From contig NZ_JAHYCB010000001.1 in NCBI RefSeq assembly GCF_019430945.1, positions 802,002-866,001 on the forward strand: a DNA stretch of 64,000 nt. Direction: 5' to 3'. Below are positions 8,999 through 17,973 of the stretch, piece after piece. The DNA is from Neorhizobium populisoli. GTDB taxonomy: Bacteria > Pseudomonadota > Alphaproteobacteria > Rhizobiales > Rhizobiaceae. The notes beneath the pieces are model-generated. The model was not told where the DNA came from, did no database searches, and saw nothing but the letters and a program-made list of their open reading frames with translations. The translations under genes and the position numbers were made by a program. Within the stretch, counting starts at the first letter, position 1. Each line of letters begins with the position of its first letter.

Positions 8999-10888
8999 TC
9001 AGTCGAGCCGGTCGTAGCTGATCAGGTCGAGCTGCGGCGCACCGGTCTTCAGGATGGTGTCGCGGGCGATGAAGGCATAACGCTTGCCCTCTTCCAGCGG
9101 TACCGGCATCAGCGCCGGCACGTCGAGATTGACGTAGAGCACGACATCCTTACCATCCGGCGTCCGCACCTGCATGGCCGGACCGACGAAGCGCGAGCGC
9201 GGCTCGTTGACCATCAGCTTACGGTCATTGATGTCCGGCGATTTCGAGACGATGGTGGCGTCGACGCGAAGCAGCTTCTGGAAGATCGGGTCCTTGGCCG
9301 GGTCGAAAGGCGTCGTCGCCTTGGCGCGGTCCTCGCGGTTCTTCGCGTCAGCCACAGAATAGGCGGCAAAGCTCGGATAACGCACATACCATTCCAGCGA
9401 CTGCGTCTGCCGCATGATCCGATAGGCGGCATCGGCAATGGTCGAGCTGACCTTCTGCGGCTGGCCACCGCCGGCCACCAGTTCCAGATAGCTTTCCAGC
9501 CGGCGTTTGACGGAATCATCGTTCTCGAACAGCACGGTGAGGCCCGGGCCGAGCGCGAGACCCGTCTCCTTGGTCGAAGGCGAGACAACCAGCACGGCAC
9601 CGTTGCCGACATCGAGCTTGCCGACGCGCAGCTGCCGCATCACGTCCAGCGCATATTGATCGGGTGTGCGGCCCTGCAAATCCTCGGCAACGATGGTGAC
9701 GATCTCGACATTAGCGGCGGCGGCGAACTGGAAGGCAATCTGCTGCAGCCTGTCGCGGACATCCGGATCGAAGACGCCCACCTCGTCATAAACGAAACGG
9801 TCGAATTTCGAGGGCGTGGCATCGGCGGCAAGTTTCGGCACATGGTCGATGACTGCCGGGCGGATCGCTTTCGGGGCGGCATTCGGGTTCGGCATCTGTA
9901 TGCCGTCGAAGGGACCAGGAATCTGCGGCATCGGTACGGCGCCCGTCGTATCCGGCGCTGCCGCCGTATTGCCGGAGGCAGCCGCTACGGACGGCGGCAC
10001 GGCGGCAGTGGTCTGCGGCTCTACCTGTTGGGGAACATTCGGCGCTCGCGGCTCGGCAGCAGCGACGACCTGATCGTCGCCGCATTTCTCCCGCTGCTGC
10101 TCGCAGGATTGCGTCCAGCCGGCCTCGACCGCCGCCAGTCGCTTCTTGCGGCCGGGATGGGTCGGGCCGTCCGCTTCGGGAATCAGCGTGGCGATCGCCT
10201 TTTCCGCCTGCGGCAGGGTGGCGCCCATCTTGAACAGCACGAAGCCGGAGAACTTGTCCGCCTCCAGCTCGATCGGCGGCTGGCTGCCGCCGGGGATCAG
10301 CGTGTGGCCGGAAAGGTGGTGGCCGATCTCATGGGCGAGGATCGAGGTACCCGGCCAGTCACTCTCGCCGGTCGCCTGCGCGACTTGCTGCATGAACTTG
10401 CGGTTATAGGCGATGACACGCTTCGGAATACCGTCCTGCCCCAAAACGATGATTGCCGCGGCATTCGGCACGTCGCTTTCCATGATCGTGAAATTCTGCG
10501 GCAGGCCGGTATAACGCATGATGCGGCCGACGGCGGCTGCGCCCTCAGCCTCGGTCGAGGCTTTCATGGCCTTGGCATCCACCTTCAGCGCCTTGCCGTC
10601 ATAGGAGCAGGCCTGCAGCATGGCGGAAAGCTGGTTGGTTAGTTCTTTTTCGTCAGCCTCTTTGGTTTTCGCCTTGTCCTGTTTCACTTCCTTTTCGGCG
10701 GAAGGTTTGGGAAGCTCGGCCTGCGCCACTAGCGTGCCCTGCTCGGCCTGATCCAGTTTCGAAAAAATCGGATCGCAGATCGCCTTGTCTTCGCTTGTCG
10801 GCCAGAGGCTCGTGGAATTCGCAGCCGCCGCTTGGTGGGCGAGAAGCGATCCGGCGGCCATGCCGGCGCATAGAAGAACAGTTCTCAT
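8999..10888 (-). CDS. secreted M48-family metallopeptidase fused to a TPM domain
   Basis: A 629-residue protein with a signal peptide (about residues 1-22). Residues ~110-270 form an M48-like zinc peptidase: HEIGHH at 186-191 gives the two His ligands and catalytic Glu, and the ELEAD segment (207-211) the third ligand. A Pro/Ala-rich linker (~280-345) leads to a TPM-type domain (~362-480, beginning FVYDEVGVFDPDVRDRLQQ), followed by a C-terminal region of about 150 residues I do not recognise. TPM domains occur in envelope proteins of photosystem repair and other roles. The combination is unusual. A periplasmic quality-control protease is the best inference. TAGGA lies just before the start. 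Confidence 0.78.
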   Translation of the reverse strand: MRTVLLCAGMAAGSLLAHQAAAANSTSLWPTSEDKAICDPIFSKLDQAEQGTLVAQAELPKPSAEKEVKQDKAKTKEADEKELTNQLSAMLQACSYDGKALKVDAKAMKASTEAEGAAAVGRIMRYTGLPQNFTIMESDVPNAAAIIVLGQDGIPKRVIAYNRKFMQQVAQATGESDWPGTSILAHEIGHHLSGHTLIPGGSQPPIELEADKFSGFVLFKMGATLPQAEKAIATLIPEADGPTHPGRKKRLAAVEAGWTQSCEQQREKCGDDQVVAAAEPRAPNVPQQVEPQTTAAVPPSVAAASGNTAAAPDTTGAVPMPQIPGPFDGIQMPNPNAAPKAIRPAVIDHVPKLAADATPSKFDRFVYDEVGVFDPDVRDRLQQIAFQFAAAANVEIVTIVAEDLQGRTPDQYALDVMRQLRVGKLDVGNGAVLVVSPSTKETGLALGPGLTVLFENDDSVKRRLESYLELVAGGGQPQKVSSTIADAAYRIMRQTQSLEWYVRYPSFAAYSVADAKNREDRAKATTPFDPAKDPIFQKLLRVDATIVSKSPDINDRKLMVNEPRSRFVGPAMQVRTPDGKDVVLYVNLDVPALMPVPLEEGKRYAFIARDTILKTGAPQLDLISYDRLD

Positions 10889-10917
10889 GGTTCCTACCTT
10901 TCATGTCATTGTTCGGA

Positions 10918-11712
10918 TCAGGAAAGTTGCGCCAGGACGATGCGGATGACGGCGCGGGCGTAAAGATAGAAAAGACCCTCCTTGGTCAGGTAAAACAGGC
11001 CGGCGCCGATGGCCGGCCACCACCATTGTTGTCGCCAATCAATGGCGAAAAACTGACCGAAGGCGAAAAATACGATCACCGCCTCGATCCACGGCATGTA
11101 ATAGCCTGTGTAGAAGCGGTGCGACTTGACCAGTTGCACGTTGGAATCGAAGAGCAGCGGCGAAATATTGACGATGCTGGCGACGATGATGACGAAATGG
11201 GTGTAGGTGGCCAGCACCAGATGTTCGATGAAATTGAAACCCTGCCGCGACCAGAACACGATGTTGGACGCGATCAGCACCGCCAGGATGCCCAACGAAA
11301 ACGACCATTTCGACCAGGACTGCACCAGTTCGACAGCCTTGCTCAGCCGCGCATCGTCGGTGCCGAGATAATCCACCTGGGCGATGAGAAGCAGCAGCAC
11401 GACGATCGCGGCCAGCAGCAGTTTCAGCGGGTGCGTATGGCTCTTGCGCTGGCCGAGCACATATTCGCGCGCCACGGCGCCGGGCTTCAGCACGACGCGG
11501 AAGGCGGATTTCACCATGTCCGCCTCGAACCAGCGGATCTTCTCCCAGGCTTCTTCGCGCAAGTGAGATGAGCCGAGACGCTCGGCCTTCTTCTGCCCGC
11601 AGGCATGGCAGAATTTGTCTTCGAGAGGTGCCCCGCAGTTGCGGCAGATCGCGGCTTCGAAAAAGCCGTTCGTGATGCGGGAAATGTCGTTTGCCGGGGG
11701 CTTTTCAGTCAA
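10918..11712 (-). CDS. DUF3667-like membrane protein with N-terminal zinc ribbon
   Basis: A 264-residue protein. Cys23/Cys26 and Cys35/Cys38 (CRNCG, then CHACGQ) form a zinc-ribbon knuckle, followed by about five hydrophobic helices from residue ~98 to the end. The layout fits the DUF3667 family, whose function is unknown. The start is a TTG at 11712, since there is no ATG before the zinc knuckle. It is co-directional with and 29 bases upstream of the M48-TPM gene, so the two may be co-transcribed and act together in the envelope. Confidence 0.7.
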   Translation of the reverse strand: MTEKPPANDISRITNGFFEAAICRNCGAPLEDKFCHACGQKKAERLGSSHLREEAWEKIRWFEADMVKSAFRVVLKPGAVAREYVLGQRKSHTHPLKLLLAAIVVLLLLIAQVDYLGTDDARLSKAVELVQSWSKWSFSLGILAVLIASNIVFWSRQGFNFIEHLVLATYTHFVIIVASIVNISPLLFDSNVQLVKSHRFYTGYYMPWIEAVIVFFAFGQFFAIDWRQQWWWPAIGAGLFYLTKEGLFYLYARAVIRIVLAQLS

Positions 11713-11762
11713 TACGGCAATCCAGAAGGGTCCAACTGCTATTCGAGATAGTCGAATGGCTT

Positions 11763-11901
11763 GCCCCTCACCCTAACCCTCTCCCCGCACGCGGGGAGAG
11801 GGGACGTGCCCCGCTCGGTCCTCGAGATCAGGAAACCGGTGCGGCATATGCTCTTCTCCCCGTCTGGACGGGGAGAAGGTGCCGGCAGGCGGATGAGGGC
11901 A
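11763..11901. repeat. intergenic mosaic element, type B copy 1 (RIME-like)
   Basis: The element contains two strong hairpins: 11777-11788 with 11791-11802, and 11853-11864 with 11867-11878, both built on CTCCCCG. Outer segments read CCCCTCACCCTAACC on the left and GGCAGGCGGATGAGGG on the right. The same ordered blocks recur in inverted orientation at 29713-29865. It occupies most of the 288-base gap before the racemase gene. No gene is visible in the gap. Confidence 0.75.
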
Positions 11902-12000
11902 AACCTCGCATTCAACTATCCAGAATTCGATATGGGCCGCTCTAGCGAAAAGCCAAGTCTTGAGAGGAAGGTGCGGGAATGACCGGTCCCGCCGCCGGTT

Positions 12001-12765
12001 TTATTTATCCGCCGGTTCCAGCGCCCGGGTGACGATGGTGGAGACCAGCACGTCGAGCGCATCGACGATGATCATGTCCTTGCCCATGCGATCCACCAGC
12101 AGAGAAAGTTCCGTGCAGGCGATTGCCAGAACATCGATATCGTCGGCAACCAGTTCGCGGGCGAGCGCGTTGAAATCCGCCGCCAGCTTATCGGTTGCGC
12201 CCTCCGCCTTGACGCCGCGGATGATCCGCATGACCTCATCCTGGCGTTTGGGATAACGGGTTTCGATGTCGAAAGCATCAAAGGCCTTTTCGAACATGCC
12301 GAGCTGCAGCACTGCCGTCGAGGCCAGCATACCCACCTTGCGAACCGGCTCGGGCCGCGCGGCAATCGCTTCGGCCGTCAGCGTCACCATGTTGAGAAGC
12401 GGGACGCCGACCGAGGCGGCGATGTCGTCCGCATAACCATGCGCCGTGTTGCAGGCGATGGCGAGCATGGTGGCGCCGGAGGCTTCCAGCCCCTTGGCCA
12501 TCCGCACCAGTTCTTCGCGCGGGCTCGGCCCCGTGCGGTTGATCAGCGCGTCGATGCGCGACGGGACTTTTGGGTTCTGGTCGACGATCAGGTGGATATG
12601 GTCGACGTCGTCGGAGGCGGGCGTCGCCTCCATCACCCGGCGCATCAGGTCGATGGTGGCTGCCGGTCCCATGCCGCCGAGCACGCCGACGATCGGATGT
12701 TTCGGCGGGGAATAGGGTTCTGCCGCGCCATCCGAAAACGGCGCGGTGATCGTGTCGGCAGACAT
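12001..12765 (-). CDS. aspartate/glutamate racemase family protein
   Basis: A 254-residue protein with the family glycine loop GVLGGMGPAAT (residues 27-37) and the two catalytic cysteines Cys105 (ACNTAH) and Cys217 (ACTEL), one in each half of the pseudo-symmetric fold. It interconverts L- and D-amino acids by proton transfer without PLP. Its start overlaps the stop of the D-cysteine desulfhydrase gene by one base (TGATG), so the two are translationally coupled. This suggests a joint role in D-amino-acid use, though the racemase substrate is not readable. About 20 residues precede the usual family start. Confidence 0.88.
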   Translation of the reverse strand: MSADTITAPFSDGAAEPYSPPKHPIVGVLGGMGPAATIDLMRRVMEATPASDDVDHIHLIVDQNPKVPSRIDALINRTGPSPREELVRMAKGLEASGATMLAIACNTAHGYADDIAASVGVPLLNMVTLTAEAIAARPEPVRKVGMLASTAVLQLGMFEKAFDAFDIETRYPKRQDEVMRIIRGVKAEGATDKLAADFNALARELVADDIDVLAIACTELSLLVDRMGKDMIIVDALDVLVSTIVTRALEPADK

Positions 12766-13772
12766 CAGCCGTTGCTCTGGAAGTCGTTGGCGTAACCGAA
12801 CAGGCCGACCGAGCCGCCGGTATGCAGGAAAACGATGTTTTCGCCCTTCTTGAAGAAGCCCTTCTTGCAGAGGTCGATCAGGCCGGCCATGCCCTTGCCG
12901 GAATAGACCGGGTCGAGAAGGATACCGTCGGTGCTGGCCAGCGTGCGGATCGCCTCGATCGTGCTGGGCGCCGGGAAGCCGTAACCTTCGCCGACATAAT
13001 CGCAGTTGGCGACGATATCTTCGCGCTTGACGGCGCCGGGGATGTCCAGCTTGTCACAGGTTTTGGCGGCAAGCGCGAAGACGTTTTCTTCCTGCTTTTC
13101 CTTCGGCGCGCGGACGCCAATGCCGAGGACCGGAATTCCGCTGCGGATGCCGGTCAAGCCGACGACAAGACCGGCCTGGGTGCCGGCACTGCCGGTCGCA
13201 TGCACGACATGGTCGACGCGCAGGTTCAGCGCATTGGCCTGATAGACGAGCTCGATGCCGGCATTGACGTAGCCCAGCGCACCGGTCGGGTTGGAGCCGC
13301 CGCCGGGGATCGCGTAGACCTTGCGGCCTTCGCTACGCATGCGGGCGGCGACCTTCTCCATTTCGCCGTTCATGTCCGGATTGGCGGCACAGCGCTCGAT
13401 CGTCGCGCCATGCAGGCGGTCGAGCAACACGTTACCGTTCTCGGTATATTCGAAGCTGGTCTTCTTGGTGCGGTCCTCGAGCAGGATGTGGCAGGCCATG
13501 CCGAGCTTGGCGGCGGCAGCGGCCGTCTGGCGCGCGTGGTTGGATTGGGTGGCGCCCTGGGTGATGACCGTATCGGCACCTTCGGCGACGGCTTCCGCCA
13601 TCAGGTATTCCAGCTTGCGGGTCTTGTTGCCGCCGCTCGACAGGCCGGTGCAGTCGTCGCGCTTGATCCAGATTTCCGGACCGTTCAAGAGCTTCGTCAG
13701 GCCATCCAGCCGTTCAAGCGGCGTCGGAAGGTGTGCGAGGGATACGCGCGGATAGCGGCCGAGGTTCATCAT
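12765..13772 (-). CDS. dcyD: D-cysteine desulfhydrase
   Basis: A 335-residue PLP enzyme of the ACC-deaminase/DcyD group. The PLP lysine is Lys50 in SSGGNKTRK, preceded by [10 protein letters not shown]. Later segments [27 protein letters not shown] and the phosphate-binding [11 protein letters not shown] match DcyD as I recall it. It converts D-cysteine to pyruvate, sulfide and ammonia. ACC deaminase is the main alternative, but the sequence reads as DcyD. ATG codons at 13772 and 13769 are both possible starts. It is the first gene of a pair with the racemase, and a cystine-type importer lies 4 kb away. Confidence 0.85.
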   Translation of the reverse strand: MMNLGRYPRVSLAHLPTPLERLDGLTKLLNGPEIWIKRDDCTGLSSGGNKTRKLEYLMAEAVAEGADTVITQGATQSNHARQTAAAAAKLGMACHILLEDRTKKTSFEYTENGNVLLDRLHGATIERCAANPDMNGEMEKVAARMRSEGRKVYAIPGGGSNPTGALGYVNAGIELVYQANALNLRVDHVVHATGSAGTQAGLVVGLTGIRSGIPVLGIGVRAPKEKQEENVFALAAKTCDKLDIPGAVKREDIVANCDYVGEGYGFPAPSTIEAIRTLASTDGILLDPVYSGKGMAGLIDLCKKGFFKKGENIVFLHTGGSVGLFGYANDFQSNG

Positions 13773-13966
13773 GTCAGCGATCTCTGTCTGTCAATGGAAA
13801 TACGGGTGCCGCCGGACAGCGTCACTCCTCCGATAAAGTTGGCAGGTCTTCTAAAAAAATCTCCCGCGCTATCTATGCATCCGCTGCGGCTGGAGGCAAC
13901 CCCGCCGAGGTTGTATGACGAAACTACATTCGCATCTGTTTTGATGAACGCGTTTCTGGAGGACCA

Positions 13967-14440
13967 GTGGATAGACCCTTGTATGACGGCGATATTTTCG
14001 CGGATTATTTCCAGATCTATCTGCGTGACGAGGCGCATCCTGACCTGCCAGACGACTATTCCGACGAGGTCATGACGCACCGCCTCATGGTCGGCTCGCA
14101 TGGGATCGTGATGCACACGGCGCGCAACATGGAGGTTCCGGTTCGCGTCAAGTGGGCCTCGCAACGGCCGGACTCCGATCTCGAGGCTTTTCAGCATGTG
14201 GTCGAAGCGGGGTTCCTGTGCCCCACAGGCCGGCTGATCCTCGCCGGCATGACCGATGCGGAGGAGACCGCGCCGCTTCTGAGCGTCGATGCGGGACCAC
14301 TTGGGGTGCGGCTGAGTGCGCTGGGTCTTGATACGCTGAGCGAGGATGGACTGGAAGGGCAAGACCGCTATCTCCTGCAGCTCTGGCCGGCAGCCGAAAC
14401 GGGAACATTGCGCGTCCTGAAGGGTTGGCAATCTGCCTAG
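13967..14440 (+). CDS. unknown protein, possible ComJ/Nin-like fold
   Basis: A 157-residue soluble, acidic protein. The GTG at 13967 follows GGAGG by four bases and no in-frame ATG is available, so the start is well fixed. The pattern of an early aromatic strand (FADYFQIYL), an HGIVMHTAR strand and a late YLLQLWPA strand resembles my memory of Bacillus ComJ/Nin, a small inhibitor of the NucA nuclease. That match is weak and from recollection. No nuclease gene is adjacent. It is divergent from dcyD and 225 bases upstream of psd. Confidence 0.6.
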   Translation: MDRPLYDGDIFADYFQIYLRDEAHPDLPDDYSDEVMTHRLMVGSHGIVMHTARNMEVPVRVKWASQRPDSDLEAFQHVVEAGFLCPTGRLILAGMTDAEETAPLLSVDAGPLGVRLSALGLDTLSEDGLEGQDRYLLQLWPAAETGTLRVLKGWQSA

Positions 14441-14665
14441 AGCCGCTGCAAATGCCGGTGACACGCCAGTCATCCCCAACCCTTGAGTTGCATCGACGGA
14501 ACCGCATTGCCGCAAAAACGGTTTTTCTATAGTCAGTTGCCATCGAGCGCGGCATCTGGCCGGAAATCCGGCAGGTTTTCGGAAGATGCGCCGCAGGCTC
14601 ATTGGATTTGAAAGAGCGCCCGCGCCTCCGGAAGAAGGCACGGCGCTCTCAAGAGGAGAACCCGG

Positions 14666-15367
14666 TTGATCAACCTTTTCGACACTATCCGAAACACGCT
14701 CGTGCCGATCCATAAGGAAGGCTACGTCTTCGTGGCCGCCTTTTTCATCGCATCGCTGATCCTCGGATATATCGCCGAACCGCTGTTCTGGATCGGCCTC
14801 GTACTGACCTTGTGGTGCGCCTATTTCTTCCGCGACCCGGAACGCGCCGTGCCGCAGGACGACGACCTGATCCTCAGCCCCGCCGACGGCCGCATCAGCC
14901 ATGTCGCCGTGGTCGTGCCTCCGGTCGAGCTGCAGCTCGGCTCCGAGCCGATGCTGCGCATCTCGGTGTTCATGAACGTGTTCGATTGCCACATCAACCG
15001 CTCGCCGGTGCGCGGCCAGGTTTCCCGCATCGAGTATCGCCCGGGTCAGTTCGTGAATGCCGAGCTGGACAAGGCTTCGGAAGATAACGAGCGCAATGGC
15101 CTCGTCATCGACAGCCGTCACGGCAAGGTGGGCGTCGTGCAGATCGCCGGCCTCGTGGCACGCCGCATCGTCTGCTGGGTGAAGCCGACCGAGCCGGTCA
15201 ATGCCGGCGAGCGTTTCGGCCTGATCCGTTTCGGCTCGCGCCTGGACGTCTTCGTGCCGGCCGGCGGCCAGCCCCGCGTTTCCGTCGGCCAGCTGGCGAT
15301 CGGCGGCGAGACGGTGCTTGCCGAGTTCGGCTCGACCAAGGGCCCGATCATCAGCCGTCGCACGTAA
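14666..15367 (+). CDS. psd: phosphatidylserine decarboxylase proenzyme
   Basis: A 233-residue short-form decarboxylase that makes phosphatidylethanolamine from phosphatidylserine in the inner membrane. An N-terminal hydrophobic hairpin (about 20-55) precedes [10 protein letters not shown] and [10 protein letters not shown]. Self-cleavage should occur at Gly190-Ser191 in RFGSR, turning the Ser into the pyruvoyl group, and His109 in FDCHINRSP belongs to the conserved catalytic region. The start is TTG at 14666, backed by AGAGGAGA six bases upstream. pssA follows after 21 bases, so the substrate-making and substrate-using enzymes are in one operon. Confidence 0.93.
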   Translation: MINLFDTIRNTLVPIHKEGYVFVAAFFIASLILGYIAEPLFWIGLVLTLWCAYFFRDPERAVPQDDDLILSPADGRISHVAVVVPPVELQLGSEPMLRISVFMNVFDCHINRSPVRGQVSRIEYRPGQFVNAELDKASEDNERNGLVIDSRHGKVGVVQIAGLVARRIVCWVKPTEPVNAGERFGLIRFGSRLDVFVPAGGQPRVSVGQLAIGGETVLAEFGSTKGPIISRRT

Positions 15368-15388
15368 AGACAAGAAGGACGAACGCCC

Positions 15389-16252
15389 ATGGAGACGCCC
15401 GCCCAGCCCCCTCATGATCCGGCATCCCCGAATCCGGCTTCTCAAAACACGCCCTCAGCCAAGTCGAACAATAACGACGAGGCACGCGGACCGCGTTTTC
15501 GAGAAATCCCGCTTCGGCTGATGATCCCGAACCTGATCACCGTGCTGGCGATCTGCGCGGGTCTGACGGGCATCCGGCTGGCGTTCGAAGGGCGTTATGA
15601 GCTGGCGGTCGCCATGGTTCTGCTCGCTGCCTTCCTCGACGGCATCGACGGGCGCGTGGCGCGGCTTCTAAAGGCGACGTCGAGCTTCGGCGTGCAAATG
15701 GATTCGCTGGCCGACATCATCAATTTCGGCGTGGCCCCTGCCCTTGTCTCCTATGCCTTCCTGCTCGACGGCGCGCATTCGATGGGCTGGATCGCCTGCC
15801 TGCTCTACGCGATCGCCGCCGGTCTTCGCCTTGCCCGTTTCAACGTGATGGCGGAACGCGACGTGAAGGCGCCGTGGCAATCGGAATTTTTCGTCGGGGT
15901 GCCGGCGCCGATGGGGGCGATGCTGGTGATGCTGCCGGTCTATCTCGGCTTCCTCGGCGTACAGCCGTCGCCCTTCTTCGTTTATGCAAGCGTCGCCTAT
16001 ACGCTGCTGATCGGTTTTCTGCTGGTTTCCCGCCTGCCGGTCTGGTCCGGCAAGGCCGGCAAGATCCGCCGCGATCTCATGTTGCCGGTACTTCTCGTCG
16101 CCGTGCTCTATGTGGCTCTGCTGATGAGCTATACATGGGAAATCCTCTCCGTCACCGTCGTCGCCTATCTCTGCATCCTGCCCTTCAGCGCCCGCGCCTG
16201 GCAGCGCCGTTTCGGTACGATTACAATCGAGGATGAGAGCACGCATGTCTGA
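15389..16252 (+). CDS. pssA: CDP-diacylglycerol-serine O-phosphatidyltransferase
   Basis: A 287-residue integral membrane enzyme that joins CDP-diacylglycerol and serine to give phosphatidylserine. The CDP-alcohol phosphotransferase signature is exact: Asp87-Gly88, Ala91-Arg92, Gly101, Asp105 and Asp109. About 40 hydrophilic residues precede eight or so helices. AGAAGGA lies upstream of the ATG. It is the second gene of the psd-pssA operon. A strong terminator starts 4 bases after the stop. Confidence 0.93.
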   Translation: METPAQPPHDPASPNPASQNTPSAKSNNNDEARGPRFREIPLRLMIPNLITVLAICAGLTGIRLAFEGRYELAVAMVLLAAFLDGIDGRVARLLKATSSFGVQMDSLADIINFGVAPALVSYAFLLDGAHSMGWIACLLYAIAAGLRLARFNVMAERDVKAPWQSEFFVGVPAPMGAMLVMLPVYLGFLGVQPSPFFVYASVAYTLLIGFLLVSRLPVWSGKAGKIRRDLMLPVLLVAVLYVALLMSYTWEILSVTVVAYLCILPFSARAWQRRFGTITIEDESTHV

Positions 16253-16255
16253 GTG

Positions 16256-16287
16256 AGCTAAAGCGCTTTGCGCTTTAGCTTTCTGTT
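16256..16287 (+). terminator. terminator of the psd-pssA operon
   Basis: A perfect 11-bp stem (16256-16266 with 16270-16280, loop TTT) is followed by TTCTGTTT. It starts four bases after the pssA stop codon. Confidence 0.88.
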
Positions 16288-16506
16288 TATCGATGTCGTT
16301 GTCGCAAAACCGCTTACACTTTTGCGCGCCAGGCTTTGAAAACTCGGTAAGTTGCAACTTCCGCGCAACAGTTTCCCGCAAGATGAAAGATTTATGAAGG
16401 TTGGGCGACGGTGCCGCTTGTCGGCCACGAATCTGCCTGCTTTCATAGCGAAAGCCGCGATCGCCGTCAGTGCAGAAACAGAATCGCGTGTCGAGAGGAG
16501 ACAGCC

Positions 16507-16635
16507 ATGAGCACCGAGAAGAAAAACGCCGTTAAACCGGAAATCACCACCCCTTACCGTCCGCTCGGCCTGAAGGCCGTTGCAGCAGCAGCGCTGATGC
16601 TGAAGCGCAAGCCGAAGCTTACCCCGACCGGCTGA
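16507..16635 (+). CDS. small basic protein, 42 aa
   Basis: A 42-residue protein beginning MSTEKKNAVKPEITTPYRPL, then a short Ala-rich hydrophobic stretch and a Lys/Arg-rich end. The Shine-Dalgarno GAGGAGA ends four bases before the ATG and is one of the best in the window, which is the main reason to believe the gene. It is monocistronic, between the pssA terminator and the converging SRAP gene. The family is not recognised. The amphipathic or weakly hydrophobic middle may be membrane-associated. Confidence 0.6.
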   Translation: MSTEKKNAVKPEITTPYRPLGLKAVAAAALMLKRKPKLTPTG

Positions 16636-16725
16636 GCCCAGGACGATACCGGGACCAGGTCTGGCCTGGTTACGATCAGATCATGACGACCTGTACCCGC
16701 CATGCGGCGGGTCTGACAGCCACGA

Positions 16726-17505
16726 TCAGAACAGCGACATTTGCGAAGGGTCGGGCTTCTTACCCTTCGAAACCTCCTGCGCCGGCCCATCCTGAAGCTC
16801 CGCCACGGCAACCGGCTTCTGGATCTCCGGCCCCATGTTCGAGACCTTGTTGACGAGGTCCGAGACCGGCAGGGCTTCGAAGAAATCCTCCTGAACCGGC
16901 AATATCAGATCTTCCACGTGACGCGGTTCCTGCGTCTTGCAATCCAGCCAGCGCTCGAAATCTTCCGGCTGAATAACGACTGGCATGCGGTCGTGGATAT
17001 GCCGGATAGCGGCATTCGCCTTGGTGGTCATGATCGCGGCGGTATCGATTTCCGAACCATCCGCCGAGGACCAAGTTTCCATCAGTCCCGCAAAGGCGAC
17101 CACCCCACCCTTTTTCGGCCGCACCCAATAGGCCTGCGGCTTGACGCCACTTTCCTTGGGCGGCCGCCGCCATTCATAAAACCCGCTGGCGGGAATCAGG
17201 ACGCGGCGGTGGCGCATGGCTGCCCGAAACGAGGCCTTTTCGGCGGCCGTCTCCGAACGGGCGTTGATCAGCAGCGGAAAATCCTTCGGGTCTTTCACCC
17301 AGCCCGGCAGGAAACCCCAGCGGGCCAGGAAAGCGCGCCGCTCTGGCAGGTTGCTCCCCGGCTCGCGGCGCTCCGACGACATCACGACGATGATCGGCTG
17401 GGTCGGCGCAATATTGTAGCGCTCCGGGAAATCGTCCTCTCCCAGCGCACCTAGAAATTCGATAACAGCCTTGGAATGCGCCGTCAGGGCGAAGCGTCCG
17501 CACAT
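16726..17505 (-). CDS. SOS response-associated peptidase (SRAP, YedK/HMCES family)
   Basis: A 259-residue protein starting MCGRF. Cys2, exposed after Met removal, is the residue that crosslinks to abasic sites in single-stranded DNA. The other active-site positions are visible: Asn81 in NARSET, Glu111 in SGFYEW and His171 in HDRMPVV. It shields abasic sites at replication forks in the cytoplasm. A C-terminal extension of about 30 residues is Lys/Pro-rich. The ynfA gene follows it in the opposite transcriptional sense of coordinates but is on the same strand, upstream by 32 bases. Confidence 0.92.
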   Translation of the reverse strand: MCGRFALTAHSKAVIEFLGALGEDDFPERYNIAPTQPIIVVMSSERREPGSNLPERRAFLARWGFLPGWVKDPKDFPLLINARSETAAEKASFRAAMRHRRVLIPASGFYEWRRPPKESGVKPQAYWVRPKKGGVVAFAGLMETWSSADGSEIDTAAIMTTKANAAIRHIHDRMPVVIQPEDFERWLDCKTQEPRHVEDLILPVQEDFFEALPVSDLVNKVSNMGPEIQKPVAVAELQDGPAQEVSKGKKPDPSQMSLF

Positions 17506-17537
17506 GCGGGATTAGATGGCACCGGCGATGAAGTCGG

Positions 17538-17864
17538 TCAAGCGCTACGGGGCCCGAACAGAATGACCGCGCCGCCGACGAGGCAGATGGCGGTGCCGAG
17601 AATATCCCAGCGATCCGGCACGCGGGCTTCGACGGCCCAGAGCCACAGGATGGAAGCGAGGATATAGATCGCACCATAGGCCGCATAGGTCCGCCCTGCT
17701 GCCTCGCTCGGCACCAGCGCCAGCACTCCGGCGAAGGCGATCAGGGACGCGACGCCCGGTACCAGCCACCAGACCGGTTTATCCAGCCGGAACCACGCCC
17801 AGAAGGCGAAACAGCCGGCGATCTCGGCAAGCGCTGCGAAGGCGTAGAAGGCATAGGTTTTCAT
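17538..17864 (-). CDS. ynfA: YnfA family small membrane protein (UPF0060)
   Basis: A 108-residue protein with four predicted helices covering nearly the whole chain, the exact size and layout of YnfA. Family marks include [12 protein letters not shown] near the N-terminus, [12 protein letters not shown] in the third helix and the [19 protein letters not shown] end. YnfA belongs to the drug/metabolite superfamily and is related to small multidrug pumps. It lies 32 bases upstream of the SRAP gene on the same strand, so the two are possibly co-transcribed. Confidence 0.9.
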   Translation of the reverse strand: MKTYAFYAFAALAEIAGCFAFWAWFRLDKPVWWLVPGVASLIAFAGVLALVPSEAAGRTYAAYGAIYILASILWLWAVEARVPDRWDILGTAICLVGGAVILFGPRSA

Positions 17865-17914
17865 TGGGGGCGCCGGCTCATTGTTTTCAAAAGATTTAGC
17901 CGAGGCAGATGAGA

Positions 17915-17967
17915 ATGTAAATTTCTAGCTTACATCCATTGACGATCCGTAAGCTGAATGCTTACAT
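17915..17967 (+). promoter_or_regulatory. likely HigA operator cluster upstream of higBA
   Basis: Four copies of one half-site occur within 53 bases: ATGTAA at 17915-17920, GCTTACAT at 17928-17935, GTAAGC at 17949-17954 and GCTTACAT at 17960-17967. They form inverted pairs, and the two GCTTACAT copies are 32 bases apart, about three helical turns. The cluster ends 6 bases before the higB start, where autorepression by the antitoxin is expected. Confidence 0.6.
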
Positions 17968-17973
17968 ATCTCA

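Noticed and set aside
12822..14075. Plus-strand frame opposite dcyD and across the dcyD/unknown-protein divergent gap
   Set aside because: It crosses a promoter region and covers dcyD antisense; no domain is recognisable.
16258..16446. Minus-strand frame of 62 codons after pssA
   Set aside because: It overlaps the terminator of the psd-pssA operon and lacks a ribosome binding site.
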